Source of the DNA: DATBJG01 sp963790545
Lineage (GTDB): Bacteria; Acidobacteriota; Vicinamibacteria; Vicinamibacterales; JAMQPK01
Assembly (NCBI GenBank): GCA_963790545.1
Contig: CAWBPA010000024.1
Location: 682,001 to 746,000 of the forward strand
Direction: 5' to 3'
Length of the DNA: 64,000 bases
Part shown: piece by piece, positions 26,360-35,828 of the stretch
Position numbering within the stretch: position 1 is the first letter of the stretch
Layout: each line of letters starts with the position of its first letter
Notes under the pieces: model-generated
Databases searched by the model: none
Told to the model about the DNA's origin: nothing
Seen by the model: only the letters and a program-made list of their open reading frames with translations
Translations under genes and position numbers: made by a program

Positions 26360-27247
26360 TCGCGCGCGTTGGTATCGTCGCGAAGGCTCACCTGCAGGCC
26401 GCCGGCCCGCACCTGCTGGAGATTGCCGCATGGCTTCGCGCACGGGGTGTGGAGCCGCTCTTCGATTCCGAGACCGCCGCTCTTGCTCCAGGCGCCGGCG
26501 ACGTCCACAAGGCCGACAAGGATGAGTTGGTCAAACGGGTGGACCTCGTGCTGGTCCTCGGCGGTGATGGAACCTTGCTGGGGATGGCTGGTCGCATCGG
26601 GCAGGCCGGTGTCGAACATTCCCATTCTCGGCGTGAACTTCGGGGGACTCGGGTTTCTGACGGAGGTCACACTTCCCGAGCTCTATGCGACGCTCGAAGC
26701 GGCTTTGAACGGCAGCGCCCAGACCGACGAGCGAATGACGATGCGCGCCATCACGTCGCGCGACCGGGCGTCGTTCGACGACCGGGTCGTGCTCAATGAC
26801 GTCGTGCTGACCCAGGGCACGCTTTCACGGATCATCGACCTGTCGGTGACGGTGGACGACCAGTTCGTGACGCGCGTTCGGGCGGATGGTCTCATCGTCT
26901 CGAGTCCGACCGGCTCGACGGCCTACAACCTCGCTGCGGGCGGTCCCATCCTGCACCCACAGGTTGACGGACTGGTGATCACGCCCATTGCCGCGCACAC
27001 GCTGACGAATCGACCGCTCGTCGTGCCGGGCTCAACCGAGGTTCGCGTGCTGCCGCACATGGACGGAAGCCGCGACGAGGTGTACGTGACCTTTGACGGG
27101 CAGTTCGGCTTTCGACTGATGGACAAGGATGTCGTGTCGGTTCGCCGCAGCGCTCGACCCATTCGCCTGATCCGCGCAACCGCGCGGAGCTACTTCGAGA
27201 TTCTCCGCGAAAAGCTCAAATGGGGGACACAGGTAGAACATTCGTGA
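26356..27247 (+). CDS. nadK: NAD kinase (one frameshift)
   Basis: Makes NADP+ from NAD+ and ATP. The GGDGT motif (LVLVLGGDGTLLGMAGRIGQ) lies in the first frame. An extra G near 26612 (gtc-g-aacatt) then shifts to the second, which carries NIPILGVNFGGLGFLTE, RADGLIVSSPTGSTAYNLAA, GGPILHP and LTNRPLVVPG. Joined, about 296 residues, a normal NadK. GTG start 26356 is coupled to tlyA. Being essential, the gene is almost certainly whole in the cell. Confidence 0.92.
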
Positions 27248-27249
27248 GT

Positions 27250-27376
27250 CGGATTCGTGATTCGTGAGTCGTTGGTGATTGGCGATTGCCGAGTTCTGAT
27301 TTATTGACGGCAATCAATAAATCGCTGAATCACCATTCGCAAATCGTCAACGATTCACAAATCGCGAATCGCCAAA
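27250..27376. repeat. Word-repeat gap, family C
   Basis: Dense repeats of cgtgattcgtgagtcgttgg and, inverted, caacgattcacaaatcgcga, with an exact left-right mirror (tttattgacggcaatcaataaa). It separates convergent nadK and mltG and may form a long bidirectional terminator hairpin. No gene. Confidence 0.8.
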
Positions 27377-28430
27377 TCACAAATTTACTGTCCCCGTTCT
27401 CTCGCGAAAGTACTGAACCTGAAATTCCTGCACGTTCCGGTTGTGTTCGCGAAGCGTGGTCGCGAAGACATGTGAGCCGTCGTTCCGACTCACAAAGTAC
27501 AGGTAGTCCACAGGGGCGGGGTTCGCAACGGCCGCGAGCGACGCTCGCCCGGGAGCGGCAATCGGGCCGGGCGGAAGTCCAGGATACCGATAGGTGTTGT
27601 ACGGAGAATCAAAGTCCAGATCCTCGCGCCGGAGATTGTTGTTCCTGTACTTCCCCGCCTTTCGAAGCGCGTAGATCACGGTCGGATCGCACTGCATGGG
27701 CATGCCGATTCGCAGTCGGTTCAGGTACACCGCGGCCACGATTGGCCGCTCGTCATCGCGCGCGGTCTCTTTTTCCACGAGCGATGCCAGCACGACGGCC
27801 TGACGGACGGTCAGGCCGCGCGCTTCGACGGCCTGCCGATGCTCTGGCGGGAACGCCTCTTCAAAACGATCGACCATGAGCTCGATCAGACGTTCCGGAG
27901 GTGTGCCCCGTGGCAGCGAATAGGTCTCGGGGAACAGGTATCCTTCGAGATCCCTGTGCCTTCGGATCGAACTTGGCCACGCGCGACGGGTTCTTTGCTG
28001 CCTTCACGAAGGAGGTCGGCCGCACCCAATCCGCGCGCTTCGTACAGAGCCGCCATCTCGGGAATGATCAGTCCTTCCGGAAACGTCACGCGTCTCTCGT
28101 AGACCTCGCCACGACTGATTTTCTCGATCACCTCCACGGCCGTCATCGGACGATCGAAGCGATACTCGCCCGCTCGCAGGCTCCGCGCCTGGCCGGCCCG
28201 CCACAGCGTGACTCGAAACGTCAACAGATCGCGGACAACGCCCGCCTCGACCAGCCGTCGCCCGATGTCGGGGGCACTCGATCCAGTCGGAATCTCGACA
28301 AACAACTCATCGGCCGGATACCCCTTGAACGGCTCCATCGTCCGGCGATACATCGAGGTCCCCACGACGCCTGCCGCGACAATGACGAGAAGGATGATCG
28401 CGCCAAGCGCGAGGAAGGAGACCGCTTCAC
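27377..28430 (-). CDS. mltG: Endolytic transglycosylase MltG (three frameshifts)
   Basis: MltG cuts nascent glycan strands at the inner membrane. Frame 1: a membrane anchor SFLALGAIILLVIVAAGVVG near the start. Frame 2: EIPTGSSAPDIGRRLVEAGV and GEYRFDRPMTAVEVIEK. Frame 3, after extra bases near 27998 and 27952: AAKNPSRVAKFDPKA, then RDLEGYLFPETYSLPRGTPP. Frame 4: LASLVEKETARDDERPIVAA with the catalytic Glu in VEKE, and GLPPGPIAAPG. The putative GTG start 28430 needs one missing base (cgg for cggg); the N-terminus is therefore tentative. Just upstream, after a 16-bp gap, lies ruvX, a common pairing. Confidence 0.85.
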
Positions 28431-28469
28431 CTTTGACCTTTGACCTTTAACCTTTGTCCTTTGCCCTTC
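28430..28469. repeat. Word-repeat at mltG/ruvX junction
   Basis: Tandem variants of tttgacc, tttgacct, ttaacctttg, tcctttgccct fill the mltG-ruvX junction and encode the last residues of RuvX (GRAKDKG). The same ctttgacct word appears at 38645. Confidence 0.6.
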
Positions 28470-28890
28470 CCTGTTCATCCAGCCAATCCTGAAGCACGAC
28501 GGCGGCGGCGGCGGCGTCCAACCGGTCTTTTCGTTTTCGCCAGTCGCGCTGGCGAAGCGCCAGTCGCTCCTGGGCTTCGCGGCTCGACAGCCGCTCGTCC
28601 TGCAAATCGGTCGGCAGCCCGGTACGGCCCGCGAGTTCGATAGCCAGCATGCGCACGCGGGCGGTCAAATCGTTATCGCTCCCGTCGAGCCTGCGCGGCA
28701 ACCCGACGATGATCCGCTCGATCGGATCGTCGTGCGCGAGATCGTCAATCGCTTTGACAATCAGTGTGACGGGATCGGAGGCGGAGCTTCGTCGATCGAT
28801 CGTCCGGACCGGGCTCGCCAGCGTGCCCGATCGATCGCTGACGGCCAGTCCGATCCGCCGTTCGCCGAAATCAACGCCGAGAACGCGCAT
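28447..28890 (-). CDS. ruvX: RuvX/YqgF-family putative pre-16S rRNA nuclease
   Basis: 147 residues from ATG 28890 (RVLGVDFGERRIGLAVSD), matching YqgF length; the ATG at 28941 would add a non-conserved 17-residue leader. Conserved blocks: GVDFGERRIGLA, RIIVGLPRRLDGS, TDLQDERLSSREAQ and DRLDAAAAAVVLQ, including the RNase H-fold acidic residues. Implicated in 5' processing of 16S rRNA. Upstream of mltG in the same operon, as in many bacteria. Its C-terminus runs into a repeat word. Confidence 0.92.
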   Translation of the reverse strand: MRVLGVDFGERRIGLAVSDRSGTLASPVRTIDRRSSASDPVTLIVKAIDDLAHDDPIERIIVGLPRRLDGSDNDLTARVRMLAIELAGRTGLPTDLQDERLSSREAQERLALRQRDWRKRKDRLDAAAAAVVLQDWLDEQGRAKDKG

Positions 28891-29015
28891 ACCGCATCGT
28901 AGCTGTCGACGTGAAGCGCGCGCAACTTTGGACTCGTGCATGAGTTCCTGTGTCGAACCATGCAGCCTCGCGAAGACCGTCTGCGACGCGATGGTACAAT
29001 GTCAGATACCACCTG

Positions 29016-30155
29016 ATGCATCGCGGCTTTCTCATGCTCTTCATCGTCACTGGGCTCCTGACAGTGGCGTCGGACGTACGCTCGCAAAATCGCTCGCACA
29101 CCGAGGCGCAGGCACGGCGGGCCACCGATCGCCTTCAGGCACTTCAGCGCGAAGCCGACGCCCTTGCCGCCCAGGAAAAAACGCTGCTCGTCGAGTTGCG
29201 CCAGCTCGAAATCGAGCGCGAAATCCAGTCCGAGAAACTCAGACGCGTCGACGCCGACCTCGACACGGTCACGCGTCAGATCGAACAGACGAATACCCGC
29301 GTCGAGACGCTCGAACGGCAACGCGAATCGACACAGCCTGCTCTCGAATCCAGGCTCGTCGAGTTGTACAAGCTTGGGAAGCGGCGGGTACGCGCGCCTG
29401 CTGCTTGGCGTGAACGACCTGCGACAGTTTGGGCGCGCCTATCGGACCGTCGCGGCCATGGCTGAACTGGATCGCCAGCGCATCGAGGAGCATCGTCGAA
29501 CGCTCGAAGACGCTGCGAACGGAGCGGGGCACGCTCACGCGAGCGCCAGGTCATCGACGGCCAGACTGCAGCGCGAAGCAGGGCCGCACGCGCTGCGCTC
29601 GACCGCGCAACGATGACTCGCACCGCGCTCGTGGCCGAAATCGATGCGCGCCGCGATCTCAACGCCCGCCTCGCCGGCGAGCTTCAGTCGGCCCAGCAAC
29701 GGCTCCAGCAGATGCTGTCCGGAGTGGCATCGGCCCGGTCCGAGCCTGTCACGCTACCCTTGCGCGCGTTCCAACACGATCTCGATTGGCCGTCGCCGGG
29801 CCGCGTGACGGCACGGTTTGGACGACGAACCGGTCTCGACGCCACCAGCTCGCTCAACGGCATTGAAATTGGGGCGGGCGAAGGGACTCCCGTGCGCGCG
29901 ATCCACGAGGGGACGATCGCCTATGCCGAGCCGTTCACCGGGTACGGCAATCTCGTCATCGTCGATCACGGCGCGCAGGCCTATTCGCTCTACGGCTACC
30001 TCACGTCGCTGCAGATTGCGCGCGGTGCAAGAATCGAGCGCGGTGAGCTCGTTGGACATGCCGGACAGACGCCGACGGGCACCCCGGCCCTCTATTTCGA
30101 GCTGCGAATCGACGGCAAGGCGGTCGATCCGGTAGAATGGCTGAAACGGCGATAA
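29016..30155 (+). CDS. envC: EnvC-like murein hydrolase activator (three frameshifts)
   Basis: A signal peptide (FLMLFIVTGLLTVASDVRSQ) precedes long coiled coils (residues ~25-250) and a C-terminal LytM domain. The LytM part reads GIEIGAGEGTPVRAIHEGTI, YGNLVIVDHGAQ and SLYGYLTSLQI: the zinc residues of active LytM enzymes (GxDxxxxxGTP and YGH) are replaced, as in EnvC and NlpD. It is therefore predicted to activate amidases rather than cut peptidoglycan. Extra bases near 29380 (ggg-a-agc), 29515 and 29545 split the coiled coil. The next gene, 59 bp on, is an S41 peptidase homologue; envC/ctp pairing is common. Confidence 0.85.
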
Positions 30156-30214
30156 GTCCGTTGTTCAGCCACGAGATCCACCGGCCGGCCATCGGCCACT
30201 GACGGTTACGGCTT

Positions 30215-31377
30215 ATGACGTCAAAAACGCGCCTGTTCGTGCTGCTCGTTTCGGCTCCCATCATCGCCTTTGCCATGGTTGGCGGGGTGCTGGGCAGTGC
30301 AATCGCCCGGGACGACACCTACCAGCAGCTCCGCGTGTTTCAGGATGTCGTATCGCTCATTTCGTCCAACTACGTCGAGGAAGCGAATCTGTCACGCGTC
30401 ATGACCGGCGCCATGCGCGGGCTGGCTGAAGGTCTCGACCCGGACAGTTCGTATCTGTTGCCTGCCGAAGTGAAACGGCTCGAAGCCGGCGAGACGCTTC
30501 CGCCCGCTGAGACCGGACTGGAAATTACGCGTCAGTCCTATCTTCGCGTCGTCTCCGCGCGCGACGACTCACCCGCCGCGCGGGCGGGTCTGCGGCCCGG
30601 GAGATCTGATCCGCATCATCGACCAGAATTCCACCCGCGACATGTCGGCCTTCGAGGGCGTCCGCCGACTTCGTGGTGCCCCTGGATCAAAGGTGACCCT
30701 CACAATCATTCGTGGCAACCAGGCAGAGCCGCACGTCGTGGAGCTCACGCGCGAGGTTCTCAACCCGGTGGACGTCCGCGGTCGCATCCAGTCGCCGGGT
30801 ATCGGCTACATCCGGGTCAGCGCCTTCGGTCGGCGCAGCGCGAACCAGCTCAAGACGGAAATCGCCAACCTGTCGCGGGACGGTGCCACGTCACTCATCG
30901 TCGATCTGCGCGGGACGTCAACCGGGGAGTACCGAGGAAGCCATCAATGCGGCCCGGTTGTTCGTCGGCGCCGGCACTCTGGCTGTCCGCGACACGCGTG
31001 GCCTGGAAAAGCAGACGGTTTCCGCTGCGACGGGCGACGGTGCCATCACGATGCCGGTCGTGCTGCTCACCGATCTGGGCACGTCAGGACCGTCCGAGGT
31101 GTTCGTCGCCGCGCTCGACGCCAACAAGCGCGCCGAGTCCATTGGCGAACGAACACTTGGTCGCGTCACCCTGCAGAAGCTGGTCAAGCTGTCGGATGGC
31201 AGCGGGCTCTGGCTGACGGCTTCACGCTACCTGTTGCCGTCCGGCCAGCCGCTACAAGGGCTTGAACCGGACGTGACGGTCGACCAGCCGGAAATGGAAT
31301 TTGGGGCACCACCGCCGGCAACTGACGAGACACTCCAGCGCGCCACCGAACGACTCTCCAAAAAAGCGGCCGCCTGA
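30215..31377 (+). CDS. Carboxy-terminal-processing (S41) peptidase homologue, possibly inactive (two frameshifts)
   Basis: Signal anchor (FVLLVSAPIIAFAMVGGVLG), a PDZ-like domain (SPAARAGLRPGDLIRII) and the S41 core (GIGYIRVSAFGRRSANQLKT, LIVDLRGTSTG). Extra bases near 30600 (ggg-a-gat) and 30930 (ggg-g-agt) divide it. Where active CtpA/Tsp enzymes have S-x-x-E followed by GKGxxQ, this protein reads TSGPSE and LGRVTLQ: the Ser position appears to be Gly and the catalytic Lys to be Arg. If the alignment is right this is a pseudo-protease. It follows the degenerate LytM EnvC homologue, suggesting a joint regulatory role in septal peptidoglycan remodelling. Confidence 0.82.
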
Positions 31378-31459
31378 AGGTCCGGTCTACGTGCTGCGGC
31401 TCTTGCCCGCGATGGTGCTATACTGGCGGTTCTCGTAAGGCCTCAATATTCAAGGATGT

Positions 31460-31536
31460 AGGCGCGTAGCTCAGTTGGTTAGAGCGCCTCCCTGACACGG
31501 AGGAGGTCAGTGGTTCGAGTCCACCCGCGCCTACCA
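31460..31536 (+). tRNA. tRNA-Val (GAC)
   Basis: 77 nt with encoded CCA. Acceptor aggcgcg / cgcgcct with discriminator A, D-arm agctcagttggttagagc, anticodon stem cctcc / ggagg around loop ctgacac (anticodon GAC), T-loop ttcgagt. The first T-stem pair is A-C, a mismatch. A TATACT -10-like hexamer lies at 31419-31424, 35 bp upstream, without a clear -35. Confidence 0.93.
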
Positions 31537-31574
31537 ACTGCTTGCTAGAATCAGCCGCACCACTCTCCTTCGCG

Positions 31575-33534
31575 ATGCCCATGTCTCAGACGACGGTGAC
31601 ACTGCCCGACGGCTCGAGCCGCGCGGTGCCTGCCGGTACAACGGTTGTCGCCTTGGCGGCCGAGATCTCGCCGAGGCTCGCCAAAGCGGCACTGGCGGCT
31701 CTCGTTGACGGGGAGATGGTGGACCTGTCGTATCCGCTGCAGCGTGACGCGAAGGTCCGAATCCTCACGGCGGACGCGCCCGAAGCTCTTGCGCTCTATC
31801 GCCACAGCACGGCACACCTGTTGGCCGCGGCCGTGACGAATTTGTTTCCGGAAGCGCAGTGCGGCATCGGCCCGCCGACCGACGAGGGGTTCTTCTACGA
31901 CTTCGTGGTCAACCGGCCGTTCGTGCCGGAGGATCTCGACGCCATTGAAAAAAAGATGCGGGAGCTCGCCCAGGCCGATCTCCCGTACGAGCGCCAGATG
32001 TGGCCGCGCGACGAGGCGATGGAGTTTTTCCGCCGTCGCGGTGAGCCGCTGAAGGTCCAGCTCATCGAGGAAAAGACAGGCGGACAGTCGCACGTCTCGT
32101 GCTACACGATCAAGGACAAGGAAACGTTCGTCGATTTCTGTATCGGGCCGCACGTGCCGTCGAGTGGCCGGCTGAAGGCCTTCAAACTGCTCAGCACGTC
32201 GAACGCATACTGGAAGGGGGATGCGCGCAATCAGCCGATGCAGCGCATCTACGGAACGGCGTTCTTCAGCGAGGGCGAGCTCAAGGCCTATCTGACACGC
32301 CTCGAAGAAGCCAAGAAGCGTGACCATCGCAAGCTCGGCCGTGAGCTGGGGCTGTTCATGTTCCATCACTGGGCGCCGGGAGCCGCGTTCTGGCTTGCCA
32401 AGGGAACGACGCTTTACAACACGCTCGCCGAACTACATGCGTGGCGTGCTGTTCCCGGCTGGCTACATCGAGGTGAAGGGGCCGCTCATCTTCAACAAGG
32501 CGCTGTGGGAGACGGTCGGGGCACTGGGAGCACTACCGGGAGAACATGTTCCTCATCGAATCGGAAGACGAGACGATGAGCGTCAAGCCGATGAACTGTC
32601 CCGGCCATTTCCTGACGTATGCCAGCGAGATTCGAAGCTATCGCGACCTGCCGATTCGGTTCCACGAGCAGACGCCGCTGCACCGGAACGAAGCCTCAGG
32701 CGTGCTGTCGGGTCTGACGCGCGTGCGGCAGTTTTCGCCAGGACGATGCGCACTGTTTCGTGACCGAAGAACAGATTGGTGAGGAAGTCGAACAGCTCAT
32801 CCGTCTGGTGCATCGCGTCTATGCGGATTTCGGGCTCGAATTCTCGGCGAAGCTGTCGACGCGGCCCGACGAGTTCATTGGGGAGATCGCGGCGTGGGAC
32901 AGTGCGGAGGCGCAGCTGAAGCGCGCGCTCGGGCGCGCGCAGATGCACTTCACAATCAACGAAAAGCGACGGCGCGTTCTACGGTCCGAAAATCGACTTC
33001 GACATTACCGATGCCATCGGCCGCAAATGGCAGTGCGCCACGATTCAGCTCGACTACGCGCAGCCGGAGAACTTCGATCTCAAGTACATCGGGGCCGACA
33101 ACAGCGAACATCGGCCTGTCGTGATTCATCGTGCAATTTTTGGGAGCCTGGAGCGCTTCATCGCCCTGCTGATCGAGCACTACGCGGGAGCGTTCCCGCT
33201 CTGGCTGGCACCCGTGCAGGCTATCGTGCAGCCGATTGCCGATCGACACCTCGAGTATGCGAAGATGGCGCGCGAGCGTCTGGTCGCGGCCGGGCTCCGC
33301 GTCGAGATCGACGGACGGCAGGAAAAGATCGGGTTGAAGATCCGCGAGGCGCAACTTCAGAAGATCCCGTACATGCTGGCGGTCGGCGACCGCGAATGCG
33401 CAGAAGGCACATTGTCTGTGCGCGACCGCGTTCACGGCGTCATCGGCGCCTGGCCCGTCGACAAGTTCGTGAGCTGGGCCCTGACGGAGATCGAGTCAAA
33501 GGGTCGTCAGACGGTCAAGGCATTGGCGGCGTGA
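31575..33534 (+). CDS. thrS: Threonyl-tRNA synthetase (four frameshifts)
   Basis: TGS domain (VTLPDGSSRAVPAGT), editing domain (RHSTAHLLAAAVTNLFP and VDFCIGPHV), class II catalytic core (LFMFHHWAPGAAFWLAKGTT, VKPMNCPGHFLTYAS, HEQTPLHRNEASGVLSGLTR) and anticodon-binding domain (VQPIADRHLEYAK). Extra bases near 32430 (cgaa-c-tac), 32518 (gggg-cac), 32735 (tttt-cgc) and 32965 (gaaa-agc) place it in five successive frames. With them removed the ~652-residue enzyme is complete. The start may be ATG 31575 or 31581; neither has a strong ribosome-binding site. It begins 38 bp after the tRNA-Val gene. Confidence 0.95.
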
Positions 33535-33578
33535 ACGTGGAGTGTGTCGAGCACGGCGGTCCCGCGTCAGTAATTTCG

Positions 33579-33593
33579 AGGAGGTAGCTTATC
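33579..33593 (+). promoter_or_regulatory. Shine-Dalgarno and AUC start of infC
   Basis: AGGAGG (33579-33584) is followed after six bases by ATC (33591-33593) in frame with the IF-3 sequence IAFDRAPRRDDRVRVNERIR. No ATG/GTG/TTG is placed so well; the first GTG (33627) is 36 bases further. Non-canonical starts (AUU, AUC, AUA) are a known hallmark of infC, tied to autoregulation by IF-3. Confidence 0.8.
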
Positions 33594-34145
33594 GCTTTCG
33601 ACAGAGCGCCGCGCCGCGACGATCGCGTGCGCGTCAACGAACGTATTCGGGTTCGCGAAATTCGTGTCATCGACGATACGGGCCAGCAGCTGGGCATCAT
33701 GGCGCCGCAGCAGGCCCTCGTGATCGCGCGGCAGAAAGGCCTGGATCTGGTCGAGATTTCGGCGACCGCGGTCCCGCCCGTCTGCCGGATCATGGATTAC
33801 GGGAAGTATCAGTACCAGGAGCAGAAGCGCGCGCGCGAAGCCAAGAAACACCAGAAAGTGATCGAGGTCAAAGAGATCAAGTTCCGGCCGAAGGTCGACG
33901 AGCACGATTATCAGTTCAAGAAGAAGCACATCGAGCGTTTTCTCGCTGAGGGCGACAAGGTGAAGGCGACGATCTTCTTTCGCGGCCGTGAAATGGCTCA
34001 CCCGGAGATTGGTCGGCGCATCCTCGAACGGCTGATCGACGAACTCGCGGACGTGGCGATTCCTGAAAACAACCCGCGCCAGGAGGGGAACCAGATGCAC
34101 ACGATTCTGGCGCGGAAACCGGGCGCAAAAATCACGACGAAATGA
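33591..34145 (+). CDS. infC: Translation initiation factor IF-3, AUC start
   Basis: 184 residues if read from ATC 33591, the conserved family length. N-domain VNERIRVREIRVIDDTGQQL, GIMAPQQALVIARQKGLDLV, CRIMDYGKYQYQEQKRARE and C-domain VKEIKFRPKVDEHDYQFKKK, KVKATIFFRGREMAHPEIG. IF-3 blocks 50S joining and checks the start codon. Begins the infC-rpmI-rplT-pheS-pheT cluster conserved across bacteria. The rare start and strong ribosome-binding site imply IF-3 autoregulation. Confidence 0.95.
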   Translation: MAFDRAPRRDDRVRVNERIRVREIRVIDDTGQQLGIMAPQQALVIARQKGLDLVEISATAVPPVCRIMDYGKYQYQEQKRAREAKKHQKVIEVKEIKFRPKVDEHDYQFKKKHIERFLAEGDKVKATIFFRGREMAHPEIGRRILERLIDELADVAIPENNPRQEGNQMHTILARKPGAKITTK

Positions 34146-34152
34146 GAGACAG

Positions 34153-34350
34153 ATGCCAAAGCTGAAAACCCATCGTGGCGCGGCCAAGCGCTTCAAGAAG
34201 TCCGGCACCGGAAAATTTCTCCGGGGCAAGGCGTTCAAGCAACACATCCTGACCAGCAAGACCACCAAGCAGAAGCGTGGCCTCCGCGGCACCGTCGTGG
34301 TGGCCGCCGTTGATGCCGCCAAGCTGGCGAGGATGTTGCCTTACAAATAG
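34153..34350 (+). CDS. rpmI: 50S ribosomal protein L35
   Basis: 65 residues: PKLKTHRGAAKRFKKSGTGK, HILTSKTTKQKRGLRG and the C-terminal KLARMLPYK, all conserved L35 blocks. 7 bp after infC, in the standard order. Intact. It is very basic, as expected for a ribosomal protein that contacts 23S rRNA. The 78-bp gap to rplT holds a short gcagg/ctgcc fold-back word. Confidence 0.96.
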   Translation: MPKLKTHRGAAKRFKKSGTGKFLRGKAFKQHILTSKTTKQKRGLRGTVVVAAVDAAKLARMLPYK

Positions 34351-34428
34351 TCGGCAGGGGGGCAGTGGGCAGGACGTGAACAGCGTGGCAAGTCACATTG
34401 CGAACTGCCGACTGACAGGAGCTTTTCA

Positions 34429-34801
34429 ATGCCAAGAGTGAAACGTGGAACGGTCCGGCGGGCGAAGCGGAAGAAGCTGCTCAAACGGACCAAGGGTTTC
34501 TATCAGACCAAGAGCAAGCTGTACCGATCGGCGAAAGAGTCGGCCGATACGGCCCTGAAATACGCGTTCGTGGGGCGGCGGCGCAAGAAGCGCGATTTCC
34601 GCCGCGTTGTGGGTCATCCGCATCAATGCGGCCGCGCGCGAAAACGGCCTGACCTACGGACAGCTCATTCATGGCCTCAAAGCGGCCGGCGTCGGGCTCG
34701 ATCGAAAGATGCTGGCCGACCTGGCGGTGACGCAGCCGGACGCGTTCGCGAAGCTCGCCGCGCAGGCGAAGACCGCCGCCAAAACCCCCGCGACGGCATG
34801 A
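34429..34801 (+). CDS. rplT: 50S ribosomal protein L20 (one frameshift)
   Basis: PRVKRGTVRRAKRKKLLKRT and KGFYQTKSKLYRSAKESADT, then KYAFVGRRRKKRDFRR in frame one; an extra G near 34605 (cgc-g-ttg) moves to LWVIRINAAARENGLTYGQL and LDRKMLADLAVTQPDAFAKL. Joined, ~123 residues, normal for L20. L20 is an early assembly protein and autogenous repressor of rpmI-rplT in E. coli. The stop overlaps pheS by 4 bp (ATGA). An essential ribosomal protein broken this way is strong evidence that the shift is an assembly error. Confidence 0.95.
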
Positions 34802-35826
34802 CCGACGCCGCCGAGATCGACCGCCTCCGCGTCGAATTCGGCGACGACCTTGCGCGCGCGACGTCCGACCGCGAGCTTCAGGCGCTGCGGGACAAATACC
34901 TTGGTCGTAAGCAGGGCGTGGTCGTCGGCCTGTTGAAGGCAGTCGCGAGCGCCCCACCCGCGGATCGACCGACGCTCGGAGGCCTCGCCAACACATTCAA
35001 GCAGGACATCGAAACCGAGCTCGCCGAGCGGCGGGCGAGCCTCGCCGCTGGTCGCCCGCCCGTCGGTTCGGTCGATATCACGCTTCCCGGCCGCGATCTG
35101 ACCATCGGCCACCCTCACCCGCTCACGATTCTTCGCGAGCGCGTCGAGTCGATCTTCGTGCGGATGGGGTACCACGTCATCGAAGGGCCGGAAGTCGAAG
35201 ACGATTACCACAATTTCGAAGCGCTCAACATCCCCGCAGAGCATCCAGCCCGCGACATGCAGGACACGCTCTATCTGTCGAAACCTGTCGGCGGAGGCAC
35301 GCTGCTGCGGACACATACGTCCGGAATGCAGATCCGGTACATGAAGGCGCATCGCCCTCCGGTGCGAATCATTGCCCCAGGGAAGGTCTACCGTCGCGAC
35401 AACTTCGATCCGAGCCACACGCCGATGTTCCACCAGATCGAGGGGTTGGTCGTCGGCGAAGATGTGACGATGGCAGACTTGAAGGGCACGCTGGTCGGCT
35501 TCCTTCGGCAGCTGTTCGGCCCTGACACGCCCGTCCTGTTTCGGCCGACGTTCTTCCCGTACACCGAGCCGAGCGCCGACATCTTCATCGGCTGCCTGTT
35601 GTGCAACAGCGTTGGCTGTCCTGTCTGCAAGCGGACCGGGTGGCTCGAGGTCCTTGGCAGCGGGATGGTCCATCCCGCCGTGTTCGAGGCCGTCGGGTAC
35701 GATCCCGAACGCTATACTGGGTTCGCGTTTGGCGTCGGAATCGAGCGCCTTGCGCTGTTGATGTACAGGGTGGACGACATCCGGGCCTTCTACGAAAACG
35801 ACGTTCGCTTTCTCGAGCAATTTTAG
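34798..35826 (+). CDS. pheS: Phenylalanyl-tRNA synthetase alpha subunit
   Basis: 342 residues, intact. N-terminal coiled coil, then class II motifs: motif 1 around IFVRMGYHVIEGPEVEDDYH and NFEALNIPAEHPARDMQDT; LRTHTSGMQIRYM; motif 2 IAPGKVYRRDNFDPSHTPMF; and motif 3 FGVGIERLALLMY. A Cys cluster (CLLCNSVGCPVCKRTGW) belongs to the usual PheS loop preceding LGSGMVHP. Start ATG 34798 overlaps rplT. Functions as the alpha2beta2 enzyme with PheT, encoded next. Confidence 0.96.
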   Translation: MTDAAEIDRLRVEFGDDLARATSDRELQALRDKYLGRKQGVVVGLLKAVASAPPADRPTLGGLANTFKQDIETELAERRASLAAGRPPVGSVDITLPGRDLTIGHPHPLTILRERVESIFVRMGYHVIEGPEVEDDYHNFEALNIPAEHPARDMQDTLYLSKPVGGGTLLRTHTSGMQIRYMKAHRPPVRIIAPGKVYRRDNFDPSHTPMFHQIEGLVVGEDVTMADLKGTLVGFLRQLFGPDTPVLFRPTFFPYTEPSADIFIGCLLCNSVGCPVCKRTGWLEVLGSGMVHPAVFEAVGYDPERYTGFAFGVGIERLALLMYRVDDIRAFYENDVRFLEQF

Positions 35827-35828
35827 TC

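Noticed and set aside
26590..33000. Programmed +1 frameshifting as a regulatory system
   Set aside because: No shared slippery or stop-codon context; four shifts in thrS alone would be implausible. Assembly error explains the bias.
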